Shown one piece after another: positions 37,082 through 45,126 of a stretch of 64,000 nt of DNA. Source of the DNA: JAGXRK01 sp963804005 (GTDB lineage Bacteria; Bacteroidota; Ignavibacteria; Ignavibacteriales; Ignavibacteriaceae); contig CAWDOP010000015.1 in the NCBI GenBank assembly GCA_963804005.1, positions 59,428 through 123,427 on the forward strand. Direction: 5' to 3'. Within the stretch, counting starts at the first letter, position 1. Each line of letters opens with the position of its first letter. The translations under genes were made by a program, and so were the position numbers. The notes beneath the pieces are model-generated. The model was not told where the DNA came from. It made no database searches and worked only from the letters and a program-made list of their open reading frames with translations.

Positions 37082-37931
37082 AAATATTGAATCAATCATA
37101 AATGATAAAATAACCGTTTCACATTCCGTTTCCGGCGGATGTATCAGTGACTCACAAATACTAAAATGCGCTTCAGGAAAAAAATATTTTTTAAAAGTTA
37201 ATTACTCACAGCCACCTGATATGTTTATTAAGGAAGCGAACGGTTTGAAAGAGCTAAGAAAAGCTGAAGCAATAAGAATTCCTGAAGTTATGCATGCTGA
37301 TTCGAATTTTATTTTACTTGAATGTATTGACAGTTCATCACGAACAAAAAATTTCTTTGAGAACTTTGGAAAAAAAATTGCTGATCTACATAGATATAAA
37401 TCAGATAAGTTTGGTTTAACTGAAAACAATTACATTGGTTCTACCCCGCAAATAAACATTCCGGATCATACTGAGGAGGAAAACTGGATAGAATTTTATT
37501 TTAATAAAAGAATTCTCTTTCAATTTAATCTTGCAAAAAAAAACGGCTATGCTGATCCGACACTAACTTCGTTCATAAAAAAACTTGAAGATAAAATTTC
37601 TGAGATAATAGAAGGAAGCGAAGAGCTTCCCTGCTTACTTCACGGCGATCTTTGGAGAGGAAATTACATTGTTGATGAAAAAGGTGAAGCCTGTTTGATT
37701 GATCCTGCTGTTTACTATGGTCACCGCGAAGCTGATCTCGCAATGACAAAACTATTTGGTGGTTTTTCAAATGAGTTTTATAAATCATATAACGAATCTT
37801 ATCCTTTATCGGATGGATTTGAATTCAGAGAAAATATTTATAAACTCTACCACGTTATGAACCATTTGAATTTATTTGGAACGGGATACTATAGTCAGAC
37901 TATCTCAATATTAAAGTATTATCTGAAATAA
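37056..37931 (+). CDS. Fructosamine-3-kinase-like kinase
   Basis: 291 aa from ATG 37056, chosen because a CAGGA Shine-Dalgarno precedes it and MKLNQNLIKNIESI begins the domain; an earlier in-frame ATG at 37008 adds unrelated residues. Kinase-like features are VSGGCISDSQILKC (nucleotide-binding strand region), KKYFLKVN (ATP lysine), the catalytic HGDLWRGNYIV and the metal-binding DPAVYYGHREAD. This pattern is typical of fructosamine/ketosamine kinases that repair glycated proteins. Coexpression with a tyrosine phosphatase family protein is a recurring bacterial arrangement and suggests a deglycation pair. Confidence 0.88.
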   Translation: MKLNQNLIKNIESIINDKITVSHSVSGGCISDSQILKCASGKKYFLKVNYSQPPDMFIKEANGLKELRKAEAIRIPEVMHADSNFILLECIDSSSRTKNFFENFGKKIADLHRYKSDKFGLTENNYIGSTPQINIPDHTEEENWIEFYFNKRILFQFNLAKKNGYADPTLTSFIKKLEDKISEIIEGSEELPCLLHGDLWRGNYIVDEKGEACLIDPAVYYGHREADLAMTKLFGGFSNEFYKSYNESYPLSDGFEFRENIYKLYHVMNHLNLFGTGYYSQTISILKYYLK

Positions 37932-37955
37932 ATCTAAGGAGTTCACTCTCAGACT

Positions 37956-38354
37956 ATGAAAGATATTGAATCACACGATTTGTCTTCTGAAAATCTTCGA
38001 AGATTAGCACAGTTTCTCAATTATGAATTATCAGCATCTGTTTTATTCTTTCTCTCATTCTTTAATGCAATTGCTCTCATCATTGCCGGAATAGCTGCAG
38101 TAGTATTTGCACCTTATATGATTTACGTTCTGTTTAAAGAAAATAAACGTAGCTGGATAATTATTTTTACTGTACTGATTATATTTCCATTACTTTTTTC
38201 ACTGATATTATTTAGAGAATACTTCACTATTTTTCTATTAATATCGATGGCAATATTTTACTTCTATTGTTTTATGCTAAGAATTGCTGTTAGTGATTGG
38301 GTAAAAGATAGTCAGTGGAAAATTACATTCCTTTTACAAAAAAAGAAAAAATAG
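37956..38354 (+). CDS. Small integral membrane protein of unknown function
   Basis: 132 aa. A short soluble N-terminus is followed by about four hydrophobic stretches (ASVLFFLSFFNAIALIIAGI, FAPYMIYVLF, WIIIFTVLIIFPLLFSLILF and TIFLLISMAIFYFYCFML) and a basic tail. No motif suggests an enzymatic role, and I recognise no family. It lies 24 nt downstream of the fructosamine-kinase gene with an AAGGAG Shine-Dalgarno, so it is probably in the same operon. A strong stem-loop lies 38 nt after its stop. Confidence 0.6.
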   Translation: MKDIESHDLSSENLRRLAQFLNYELSASVLFFLSFFNAIALIIAGIAAVVFAPYMIYVLFKENKRSWIIIFTVLIIFPLLFSLILFREYFTIFLLISMAIFYFYCFMLRIAVSDWVKDSQWKITFLLQKKKK

Positions 38355-38391
38355 AAAGACAGTTAAAATCGGGAGATTCTTTTGAATGATA

Positions 38392-38432
38392 ACTCTGTGC
38401 CTGTTCAAAATATTTATTTACAGACACAGAGT
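38392..38432. repeat. Long stem-loop between convergent genes
   Basis: ACTCTGTGCCTGT (38392-38404) pairs with ACAGACACAGAGT (38420-38432), 12 of 13 bp, loop 15 nt. It lies between two convergent genes, where transcripts must end. No T-run follows on either strand, so it may be a 3' processing or stabilising structure rather than a classical terminator. Confidence 0.5.
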
Positions 38433-38456
38433 AAAAAACTTAGTTAGGATTTTAGT

Positions 38457-39290
38457 TTATTGGTGACTTTTAACTTCTACTATTTCAACATCAAAAATTA
38501 AAGTTGAATTTGGAGGGATAACACCAAGATCACGATCACCATATCCAATCTGCGGAGGAATTACAAATTGTGCTTTACTTCCCTGCCTTAAGAGATCAAT
38601 ACCTTCTTCCCAGCCAGGAATAACTTGTCTCATACCAAGCATTATAGTTAAAGGTTCATCTCTTTCAACAGAACTATCGAACTTTCTTCCGTCATCAAGA
38701 AAACCTGAATAATGCACAGAGACAATTTTACCGCTGTCCGCTTCAGGTCCATTACCTTCTTCAATAATTGCGTACTTCAATCCGCTTTTTGTTTCTTTGA
38801 ATAACTTCGGATCGACATCCCACATTTTTGCTACAATAGCATCTTTCACTTCAAGTACTTCAACAAAAAGTTTTAGAGACGCTTTGGGAGGTATAGGGCC
38901 CATGCCCTGATCTCCGTATGCCAATTCAGATGGAATTATTATAGTACGCTTTCCGCCACTTTTCATACCAACGAAACCTTCATCACTCCCTTTTACAAAT
39001 TGTTTTGATCCCACGACATATTTTAAAGTCTGATTGGTTTCATAAGATGAGGCGATTCTAAAAGAATTTTTAGTAGAATCATTTTGCCAATCGCCGTAAA
39101 TATTTGCTGAATCACTGAGAGTCCATGCAATAAAATGAATAACAACAAGATCACCATCTTTTACTTCACGACCTTCGCCAACTATATCATCAACATAACT
39201 TAAGCCGCTATCGGTTTTAATAACATCAGGATCACTTGAGCAAGCTGACACAAATAGCAGTATTAAAACTACACTAAGAATTTTTTTCAT
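38457..39290 (-). CDS. Lipoprotein with two FKBP-type peptidyl-prolyl isomerase domains
   Basis: 277 aa from ATG 39290. A lipoprotein signal with lipobox FVSAC is followed by two FKBP domains. The first is about residues 30-145 (GDLVVIHFIAWTLSDSANIY, then RTIIIPSELAYGDQGMGPIPP). The second is about 165-277 (IVSVHYSGFLDDGRKFDSSV, then AQFVIPPQIGYGDRDLGVIP). Both keep the YG-D and IPP aromatic-pocket segments, although the first is looser at the FDSS position. It probably assists folding in the periplasm or at the outer-membrane face. Monocistronic, converging with the small membrane-protein gene. Confidence 0.9.
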   Translation of the reverse strand: MKKILSVVLILLFVSACSSDPDVIKTDSGLSYVDDIVGEGREVKDGDLVVIHFIAWTLSDSANIYGDWQNDSTKNSFRIASSYETNQTLKYVVGSKQFVKGSDEGFVGMKSGGKRTIIIPSELAYGDQGMGPIPPKASLKLFVEVLEVKDAIVAKMWDVDPKLFKETKSGLKYAIIEEGNGPEADSGKIVSVHYSGFLDDGRKFDSSVERDEPLTIMLGMRQVIPGWEEGIDLLRQGSKAQFVIPPQIGYGDRDLGVIPPNSTLIFDVEIVEVKSHQ

Positions 39291-39362
39291 TATTTTTCCT
39301 TTTTTTTGACGGGCAAATATATCCATTATGTAGGTTAAAAAACAAAACTAAATTTATTATGA

Positions 39363-39485
39363 CTTGTTTTTTCTGCCCAGAGCAGACTCGTAAGAGAATT
39401 CAAAATAAGAGGCTGGTCATGGGGCGGTGACTGGCGCAGCGTAAAAGATTATCAGCATTTTGAAAAGAAGATTGGGAAAAAATAG
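39363..39485 (+). pseudogene. C-terminal remnant of an M15-type peptidoglycan peptidase
   Basis: A 40-codon open stretch ending in TAG at 39483-39485 reads SRLVREFKIRGWSWGGDW and then DYQHFEKK. The GWxWGGDW and D-x-x-HFE residues are the C-terminal zinc-site signature of Peptidase_M15_4 (L-alanyl-D-glutamate/DD-peptidase) proteins. A stop (TGA, 39360-39362) immediately precedes it in frame, and no upstream part of the gene is found. It is therefore a fragment left by deletion, too short for most gene callers. Confidence 0.75.
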
Positions 39486-39487
39486 TT

Positions 39488-40630
39488 TTACAATTTTTTA
39501 TTACTAAAAAATAATTCCAAAAATCTCCACACTCTTTTCGCCCATGCGCTTTCAGTATGAACTGCATTTTCATCTTTGTACCAAAAATAATCTTCATCAA
39601 TTTTATATCCCTTTTCATCAAGAACTTTTATCATTTCATCAATGCCCGGCTGAAGTCGTTCTTCAAGATCAATTCCACCATTATCAATGTAAAATAAAAT
39701 TGGTTTCTTAGGACCAATATAACCGTTTACCGTTTTGACATAATTCAATTCATTGTAAATAAATGCCGGGGAAAGGCATGCAGCTTTAGAAAAAATATCG
39801 GGATATTCCCATGCAAGCATAAAAGAAATCAAGCCGCCCATTGATGAACCGCCAACAGTAGTGAATTCTGGTTCGGGTTTAGTTCTATAATTATTATCAA
39901 CAAATGGTTTCAATTTGTGGGCTATAAAATCCATATACCTATAACCGGTATCATTCGGTGAATATTCACTTCTTCTATTAAACGTGTTATAAATTCCAAC
40001 AATAATTATCTCATTAATCGCATCGGCTTTTATTAAACTGTCTGCTGTTTCATCAAGCTGCCAATCAACGTTAAACGAAGACGTTGCAGGATCCAATATA
40101 TTTTGACCATCGTGCATATAAAGCACGGAATAACATTTGTAAATTAGTGAATCGTAGGACGGTGACAGCCAAATGATAATATCTCTCGGCTCAAGTCCTT
40201 CTGATTCAAAATTCCTTGCGTACTCAACTGTTCCTGTAATCTGTCCTGATAAAGTTGTTTCAATCTGATCTTTCCACTTTCTGATAGAATAATTGATGGA
40301 TGTATCATTAAGCACTCTTAAAATATTATTTTTGGGAATTGTCCCATCTTCATTTACTGCCTCTTTTAACCACGTACCTTTTGTAAATTTAAACTCAAGG
40401 TCGGTTCCTATTACAAATGAAAATGTTTTTGTCCACAAAGAATCATTTATCTGCTCAAGAGATACTAATGATGGATTCCAGTTACCCAACTGTAAATCGT
40501 TACCTGTTATGTAAACAATCTCATTTTCCATAACTTCGCTGGCAATTATATTTATATTGACAACTACCAGATCCTGTGCAAAAAATTGTGCGGAAAGAAA
40601 AAAGACTAAACTGATAATGATTGTTTTCAT
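39488..40630 (-). CDS. Exported esterase with N-terminal starch-binding-like domain
   Basis: 380 aa with a Sec signal peptide (MKTIIISLVFFLSAQFFAQ). Residues about 20-120 form a CBM20-like domain (VYITGNDLQLGNWNPSLVSL). The rest is a putative esterase of the EsterD/Fes type: LYMHDGQNILDPATSSFNVDW, the nucleophile elbow VGGSSMGGL and a late histidine in ENAVHTESAW. The substrate may be a siderophore, a sugar ester or an acyl ester. No iron-uptake genes are adjacent, so the role is not fixed by context. Its 3' end lies next to the M15 peptidase remnant on the opposite strand. Confidence 0.85.
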   Translation of the reverse strand: MKTIIISLVFFLSAQFFAQDLVVVNINIIASEVMENEIVYITGNDLQLGNWNPSLVSLEQINDSLWTKTFSFVIGTDLEFKFTKGTWLKEAVNEDGTIPKNNILRVLNDTSINYSIRKWKDQIETTLSGQITGTVEYARNFESEGLEPRDIIIWLSPSYDSLIYKCYSVLYMHDGQNILDPATSSFNVDWQLDETADSLIKADAINEIIIVGIYNTFNRRSEYSPNDTGYRYMDFIAHKLKPFVDNNYRTKPEPEFTTVGGSSMGGLISFMLAWEYPDIFSKAACLSPAFIYNELNYVKTVNGYIGPKKPILFYIDNGGIDLEERLQPGIDEMIKVLDEKGYKIDEDYFWYKDENAVHTESAWAKRVWRFLELFFSNKKL

Positions 40631-40726
40631 AATATTAATTTGAAATTATTATAACATACTATGATAGATTTTCAAAATTATTTATAGATAAATATAGTAA
40701 ATTTAGAATGTTATTTTAGTAATTAT

Positions 40727-41689
40727 ATGAAACTATCAATTAATAAAATATTAATATTTCTTTTTTCTATAGTCCTAATCACTTCTTGTGTAGAAAGGGA
40801 TTATTTTATTGATGATGGAACTGGACCTCCTATTTCAGGACTTTTTACAGAAATCAGCGGATCAATTTCAGGTGTATTAGTAAGAGCAGAATCACCCTAT
40901 CTCATCAAAGATGATATTATTGTTGATACATCAATGTCATTGACAATTGAGGCAGGAGTAGAGCTTTATTTTGAGGAAGGGAAATCTCTTATTGTTAAAG
41001 GAGAATTGGAAGCTATCGGTCAAATATATTACAGGATATATTTTCTTCCATACAGAATTAACTGGGCCGGAATAAAGATCTTAAATGCAGATTCACAAAC
41101 CTTGTTTCACTTCTGCACTTTCGTCGAAATATATTCTCCTGACCCTGATTCTGTTGGTTCAATTTCGATAGTTGAATCAAATTCCAATTTTCGAAATTGC
41201 TACTTCGAAAATAATACAGCATACTCTGGAGGAGCTATAGCGGTATTTAACAGTACTTTAGATGTTAGGAATGTAATATTCAACATGAATCAGGCATTAA
41301 ATTCAGGTGCTGCCATCTATTCACAAAATTCAGATATTGTTTTGATTAACAACGTTTTTAATAAAAATAAATCTGTGAATCCCGGTGGTGCAGTTACAGT
41401 TCTTTTACCGCATTTAACCGAAATCCAAAATAATATTTTTTTCGAAAACGCTGCACATGATAGATTATCGCATTTATTGTATTCATCCTCGGATTCTTCA
41501 AATTATATTGAGCAATACAATTATATTGCATTGGAAAATATGGACCCTTATTTCATTTCAGAATATAATTTTGGATTGATATATGCCTCGCCCTGCAAAA
41601 ATGCCGGTAATCCTGATGAAGAATTCAATGATGTTAACGGAACCAGGAATGACCAGGGAGCTTACGGTGGTCCTTATGGATATTGGTAG
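40727..41689 (+). CDS. Lipoprotein with right-handed parallel beta-helix repeats
   Basis: 320 aa. A lipoprotein signal with lipobox ITSC is followed by about 60 residues of low similarity, then parallel beta-helix repeats with the pattern IEAGVELYFEEGKSLIVKG and successive N/G-rich rungs (NCYFENNTAYSGGAIAVFNS, NNVFNKNK). The C-terminus has GTRNDQGAYGGP, common in this type of protein. Such proteins bind or process polysaccharides, or act as surface adhesins. No catalytic residues are evident. It heads an operon with a GNAT acetyltransferase (11-nt gap), the kinase-RapZ fusion and murU-like gene, which hints at envelope sugar biology. Confidence 0.7.
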   Translation: MKLSINKILIFLFSIVLITSCVERDYFIDDGTGPPISGLFTEISGSISGVLVRAESPYLIKDDIIVDTSMSLTIEAGVELYFEEGKSLIVKGELEAIGQIYYRIYFLPYRINWAGIKILNADSQTLFHFCTFVEIYSPDPDSVGSISIVESNSNFRNCYFENNTAYSGGAIAVFNSTLDVRNVIFNMNQALNSGAAIYSQNSDIVLINNVFNKNKSVNPGGAVTVLLPHLTEIQNNIFFENAAHDRLSHLLYSSSDSSNYIEQYNYIALENMDPYFISEYNFGLIYASPCKNAGNPDEEFNDVNGTRNDQGAYGGPYGYW

Positions 41690-41700
41690 AAAGAATTTTT

Positions 41701-42237
41701 ATGGAAATTAAATTTGACAATTATAAAATACGCAGCTACGAGAAAAATGATAAAGATGCTCTAATTAAGTACGGAAACAACTATAATGTTTTTAAGAATC
41801 TAAAAGATACTTTTCCGCATCCATACACAGAAGATGATGCAGTCGTATGGTTGACAAGTTGTGCTGCTCAAAATCCTGAAACCTGTTTTGCAATTGCAAA
41901 TGAAAATGAATTAATTGGCAGTATTGGTTTCCATTTAAGAGAAGATGTTTTTAAACATAATGCTGAAATTGGCTACTGGCTGGGAGAACCATTTTGGGGC
42001 AAGCATATAGTAAGCAGAGCTCTTAGAGAAATGACAAAATACATTTTTAATAATTTTAGAATAAACAGAATTTATGCAAGTGCATTCGGAGGCAATCCTG
42101 CTTCAATTAGAGTCCTTGAAAAATGTGGATATAAACTGGAGGGATTAATGCGCAAAGCAGTATTAAAGGAAGAAACTTATTTAGATCAATATGTTTTTGC
42201 ATTACTAAAAGAGGATTTCATAAAATTATATGGATAA
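41701..42237 (+). CDS. GNAT-family N-acetyltransferase
   Basis: 178 aa from ATG 41701; a longer start at 41683 falls in the preceding gene. The GNAT fold is recognisable from EIGYWLGEPFWGKHIVSRAL (acetyl-CoA pyrophosphate loop) and the ASAFGGNPASIRVLEKCGYKLEG motif, typical of RimJ/RimL-like acetyltransferases. It may acetylate a ribosomal protein, an amino sugar or an antibiotic. It overlaps the kinase-RapZ gene by 8 nt, suggesting coupled translation. The substrate is not determinable. Confidence 0.85.
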   Translation: MEIKFDNYKIRSYEKNDKDALIKYGNNYNVFKNLKDTFPHPYTEDDAVVWLTSCAAQNPETCFAIANENELIGSIGFHLREDVFKHNAEIGYWLGEPFWGKHIVSRALREMTKYIFNNFRINRIYASAFGGNPASIRVLEKCGYKLEGLMRKAVLKEETYLDQYVFALLKEDFIKLYG

Positions 42238-43663
42238 AGAAAATCTGCTAAGGAATTTATTTAAGAAGCATTATCGCAAAGAAGCTATCAATTATGACCC
42301 TCTTCCTCCTTCCGGATCTTACAGAGAATATTACAGGCTTAGAAATAATGCGGTTTCAGCAATTGGAGTTTACAACAAAGACCGCAAAGAAAATGATGCT
42401 TTCATATCTTTTACGAAACAATTTATTGCTAACAAATTAAATGTTCCTCAACTTTATGAAGAGCAGCTTGATGCAGATGTTTATTTGCTTGAAGATCTTG
42501 GCGATGAAACGCTATACAGTAAAATTGTTAAATTAAGAAGTGAAGATGACCATGATGATCAAATAATTGACTTATATAAAAATGTTCTTACAGAACTACC
42601 AAAGTTCCAGGTTGATGCAGCAAAAGATTTTAATTACACTCATTGTTATCCAAGAAAAGAATTTGACCGGCAATCGATGTTATGGGATTTGAGTTACTTC
42701 AAATATTATTTTCTTAAGCTTGCAAAAATTTCCTTCAACGAACAATTGATTGAAGATGACTTTCATAACTTTACAGATTTTTTACTTTCTGCCGACTCAA
42801 AATATTTTCTTTACAGAGATTACCAATCACGTAATATTATGCTGAAAGATGGTAAATCGTATTTTATCGATTATCAGGGCGGTAGAAAAGGTCCGCTGCA
42901 GTATGATGTAGCATCTCTTCTTTTTGACGCTAAGGCTGAACTTACTTTTGAAATGAGAACCGAGCTGCTTGAATTTTATATATTACTTATAAAAGATAAA
43001 TACGGAATTGATAAGTATAGTTTTATAGAGTATTACAAACCATTCATTCTTATAAGAATTCTTCAGGCAATGGGAGCATACGGATTTAGAGGATTTTATG
43101 AACGAAAATCTCATTTTCTAAAAAGTATTCCTCCGGCATTAAAGAATATGGAATGGCTGCTTAACAATTGGGATACTTCATTAAAGCTGCCTCATTTATT
43201 CAAATGTCTTGAACAGATGATAAATTCTGATGAATTACGAAAGCATGATTATCCGCTTCTTCATGAAAGCGACCTAACTGTCAGTATCAAAAGTTTTTCA
43301 TACAAGAATCAAATTCCTAAGGATAATTCGGGTAATGGCGGCGGATTTGTTTTTGATTGCCGCGCAATTCACAATCCGGGAAGGTATGTACAATACAAAC
43401 ATCAAACAGGAAGAGATGAAGATGTAATCGATTTTCTAAAGAAAGAAAGTGATATAGATAAGTTTTTAGAGAATGTTTTTCAGTTAGTTGATTCATCTGT
43501 TGAGAATTATATAACAAGAGGATTTACAGATTTAATGGTTAGTTTCGGATGCACCGGTGGTCAGCATCGATCTGTTTACTGCGCCGAAGAGTTAGCGAAA
43601 CATCTTCAGGATAAATATAAAATAAAAGTTCAGTTAGTACACACAGAGCTTGGTAAGGAATGA
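42230..43663 (+). CDS. AmgK-like sugar kinase fused to a RapZ C-terminal domain
   Basis: 477 aa. Residues about 25-330 form an APH-type kinase: catalytic loop YRDYQSRNIM near 197 (Asp base and Asn) and the metal-binding DYQGG near 214. Length and sequence pattern fit MurNAc/GlcNAc anomeric kinases (AmgK). Residues about 345-477 are a RapZ C-terminal-type domain with VFDCRAIHNPGR and the GCTGGQHRSV motif. RapZ senses glucosamine-6-phosphate in E. coli, so the fusion could couple sugar phosphorylation to sensing of amino-sugar supply. The next gene is a MurU-like nucleotidyltransferase 4 nt downstream, as in the AmgK-MurU recycling route. The catalytic His of the usual HGD motif is replaced by Tyr. 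Confidence 0.8.
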   Translation: MDKENLLRNLFKKHYRKEAINYDPLPPSGSYREYYRLRNNAVSAIGVYNKDRKENDAFISFTKQFIANKLNVPQLYEEQLDADVYLLEDLGDETLYSKIVKLRSEDDHDDQIIDLYKNVLTELPKFQVDAAKDFNYTHCYPRKEFDRQSMLWDLSYFKYYFLKLAKISFNEQLIEDDFHNFTDFLLSADSKYFLYRDYQSRNIMLKDGKSYFIDYQGGRKGPLQYDVASLLFDAKAELTFEMRTELLEFYILLIKDKYGIDKYSFIEYYKPFILIRILQAMGAYGFRGFYERKSHFLKSIPPALKNMEWLLNNWDTSLKLPHLFKCLEQMINSDELRKHDYPLLHESDLTVSIKSFSYKNQIPKDNSGNGGGFVFDCRAIHNPGRYVQYKHQTGRDEDVIDFLKKESDIDKFLENVFQLVDSSVENYITRGFTDLMVSFGCTGGQHRSVYCAEELAKHLQDKYKIKVQLVHTELGKE

Positions 43664-43667
43664 AGCA

Positions 43668-44411
43668 ATGAACGCAATGATCCTCGCCGCAGGAATGGGG
43701 ACAAGGCTTAGACCTTTAACCGACGATAAACCAAAAGCTCTTGTTGAAGTAGGCGGTAAAACTCTTCTTGAAATATCTATAAGAAAACTTCTCAACCACG
43801 GATTTGAAGACATTATTATAAATGTTCACCATTTCGGTGAAATGATTATTTCTTACTTAAAAGAAAAAAATAATTTCGGTGCGAATGTTACAATTTCTGA
43901 TGAAAGAAAGTTACTTTTAGATACAGGTGGCGGTTTAAAACAAATTGCAAAACTTATTGATAATGATAAGCCAATACTGGTCTATAATGTTGATATAATT
44001 ACAGATCTTAATTTAATGGAACTCTACAAACATCACTCAGAATCCGCTAATCTTGCGACACTTGCAGTCCGGAAAAGAAAAACAAATCGCTACCTTCTTT
44101 TTGACAAAGGAAATGTACTTTGCGGATGGATAAATAAAACTACTAAGGAAGAAAAAATTGTTAGAGATTATTTTAACAAATTATATGAGTATGCTTTCAG
44201 CGGGATACAGGTTATCAACCCTGCTATTTTTAATTTAATGCCAAGAGCAAATAAATTTTCAATTATTGATTTGTATTTAAAACTTGCACCAAAATTTTTG
44301 ATAGAAGGATATGATCACACGATTTCAACATGGGTTGATGTTGGTAAATTAGAAAATTTGAAAGCAGCAGAAAAACTTCTAACAAAGATTAAAAATAACG
44401 ATCTAGCTTAA
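43668..44411 (+). CDS. MurU-like sugar-1-phosphate nucleotidyltransferase
   Basis: 247 aa from ATG 43668, with AAGGA 8 nt upstream; a TTG at 43650 is less likely. The N-terminal signature is MILAAGMGTRLRPLTDDKPKAL, split here as MILAAGMGTRLRP plus DDKPKAL, as in glucose-1-phosphate thymidylyltransferases and MurU. VYNVDIITDL carries a metal Asp. MurU converts MurNAc-1-P to UDP-MurNAc. It sits directly behind the AmgK-like kinase, completing a peptidoglycan sugar salvage pair. The 3' end overlaps the convergent lptB by 23 nt. Other sugar-1-phosphates are possible substrates. Confidence 0.82.
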   Translation: MNAMILAAGMGTRLRPLTDDKPKALVEVGGKTLLEISIRKLLNHGFEDIIINVHHFGEMIISYLKEKNNFGANVTISDERKLLLDTGGGLKQIAKLIDNDKPILVYNVDIITDLNLMELYKHHSESANLATLAVRKRKTNRYLLFDKGNVLCGWINKTTKEEKIVRDYFNKLYEYAFSGIQVINPAIFNLMPRANKFSIIDLYLKLAPKFLIEGYDHTISTWVDVGKLENLKAAEKLLTKIKNNDLA

Positions 44412-45126
44412 ACTTCTCACCAAGATATAATTTTTTCACTTCTTCATCTTCAGCAAGCGAATTAGCATCTCCTTGTTTAAAAATCTTTCCGTCAATAAGA
44501 ATGTATGCATTATCAACAATACTTAAAGTTTCGTGAACGTTATGATCTGTGATCAGAACGCCGATTCCCCTGTTCTTTAGGTTAGCAACAATAACCATAA
44601 TATCTTCAACTGCAATTGGATCAACTCCTGCAAAAGGTTCATCAAGCAAAATGAAACTCGGATCGGTTGCAAGTGCTCGAGCAATTTCTGTCCTTCTTCT
44701 CTCTCCACCGCTTAACTGAAACCCCATACTTTTTCTAATGTACGTAATAGATAATTCTTCAAGAAGTTCGTCACATTTTTCTTTTCGCTGTTTGGCATCA
44801 AGTTTTGTCATTTCAAGAACAGCAAATAAATTATCTTCTACTGATAAACGTCTGAAAATTGATGCTTCCTGCGGTAAATAACCAATTCCCATTCTTGCAC
44901 GTTTATACATCGGTACGGATGTAATTTCTTCATCATCAAGAAAAACTTTTCCGGATTCAGGCTTTATCATTCCGGTTATCATATAAAATGTTGTAGTTTT
45001 ACCTGCACCATTTGGACCAAGCAATCCAACAATTTCACCTTTAGAAACTTTTACAGTTGCTTTATCAACAACTGCTCTTCTCTTATAAACTTTTACAAGA
45101 TCTTCACTGCGTAGTGTTGTCGCCAT
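44389..45126 (-). CDS. lptB: LPS export ABC transporter ATP-binding protein
   Basis: 245 aa. Walker A is GPNGAGKTT, signature LSGGERRR, Walker B ILLDEPFAGVDP, with the H-loop in ITDHNVHETL. The sequence is close to LptB, the ATPase that drives LPS extraction from the inner membrane with LptFG (not in this window). It lies at the end of a kdsA-kdsD-lptC-lptA-lptB operon, and its start overlaps the lptA 3' end by 23 nt. Cytoplasmic, membrane-associated. The 3' overlap with the convergent murU-like gene leaves no room for a terminator between them. Confidence 0.93.
   Translation of the reverse strand: MATTLRSEDLVKVYKRRAVVDKATVKVSKGEIVGLLGPNGAGKTTTFYMITGMIKPESGKVFLDDEEITSVPMYKRARMGIGYLPQEASIFRRLSVEDNLFAVLEMTKLDAKQRKEKCDELLEELSITYIRKSMGFQLSGGERRRTEIARALATDPSFILLDEPFAGVDPIAVEDIMVIVANLKNRGIGVLITDHNVHETLSIVDNAYILIDGKIFKQGDANSLAEDEEVKKLYLGEKFKLDRYF

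Noticed and set aside
38392..38432. Bidirectional intrinsic terminator
   Set aside because: The stem is strong, but neither strand has a T-run after it, so it is listed only as a stem-loop.
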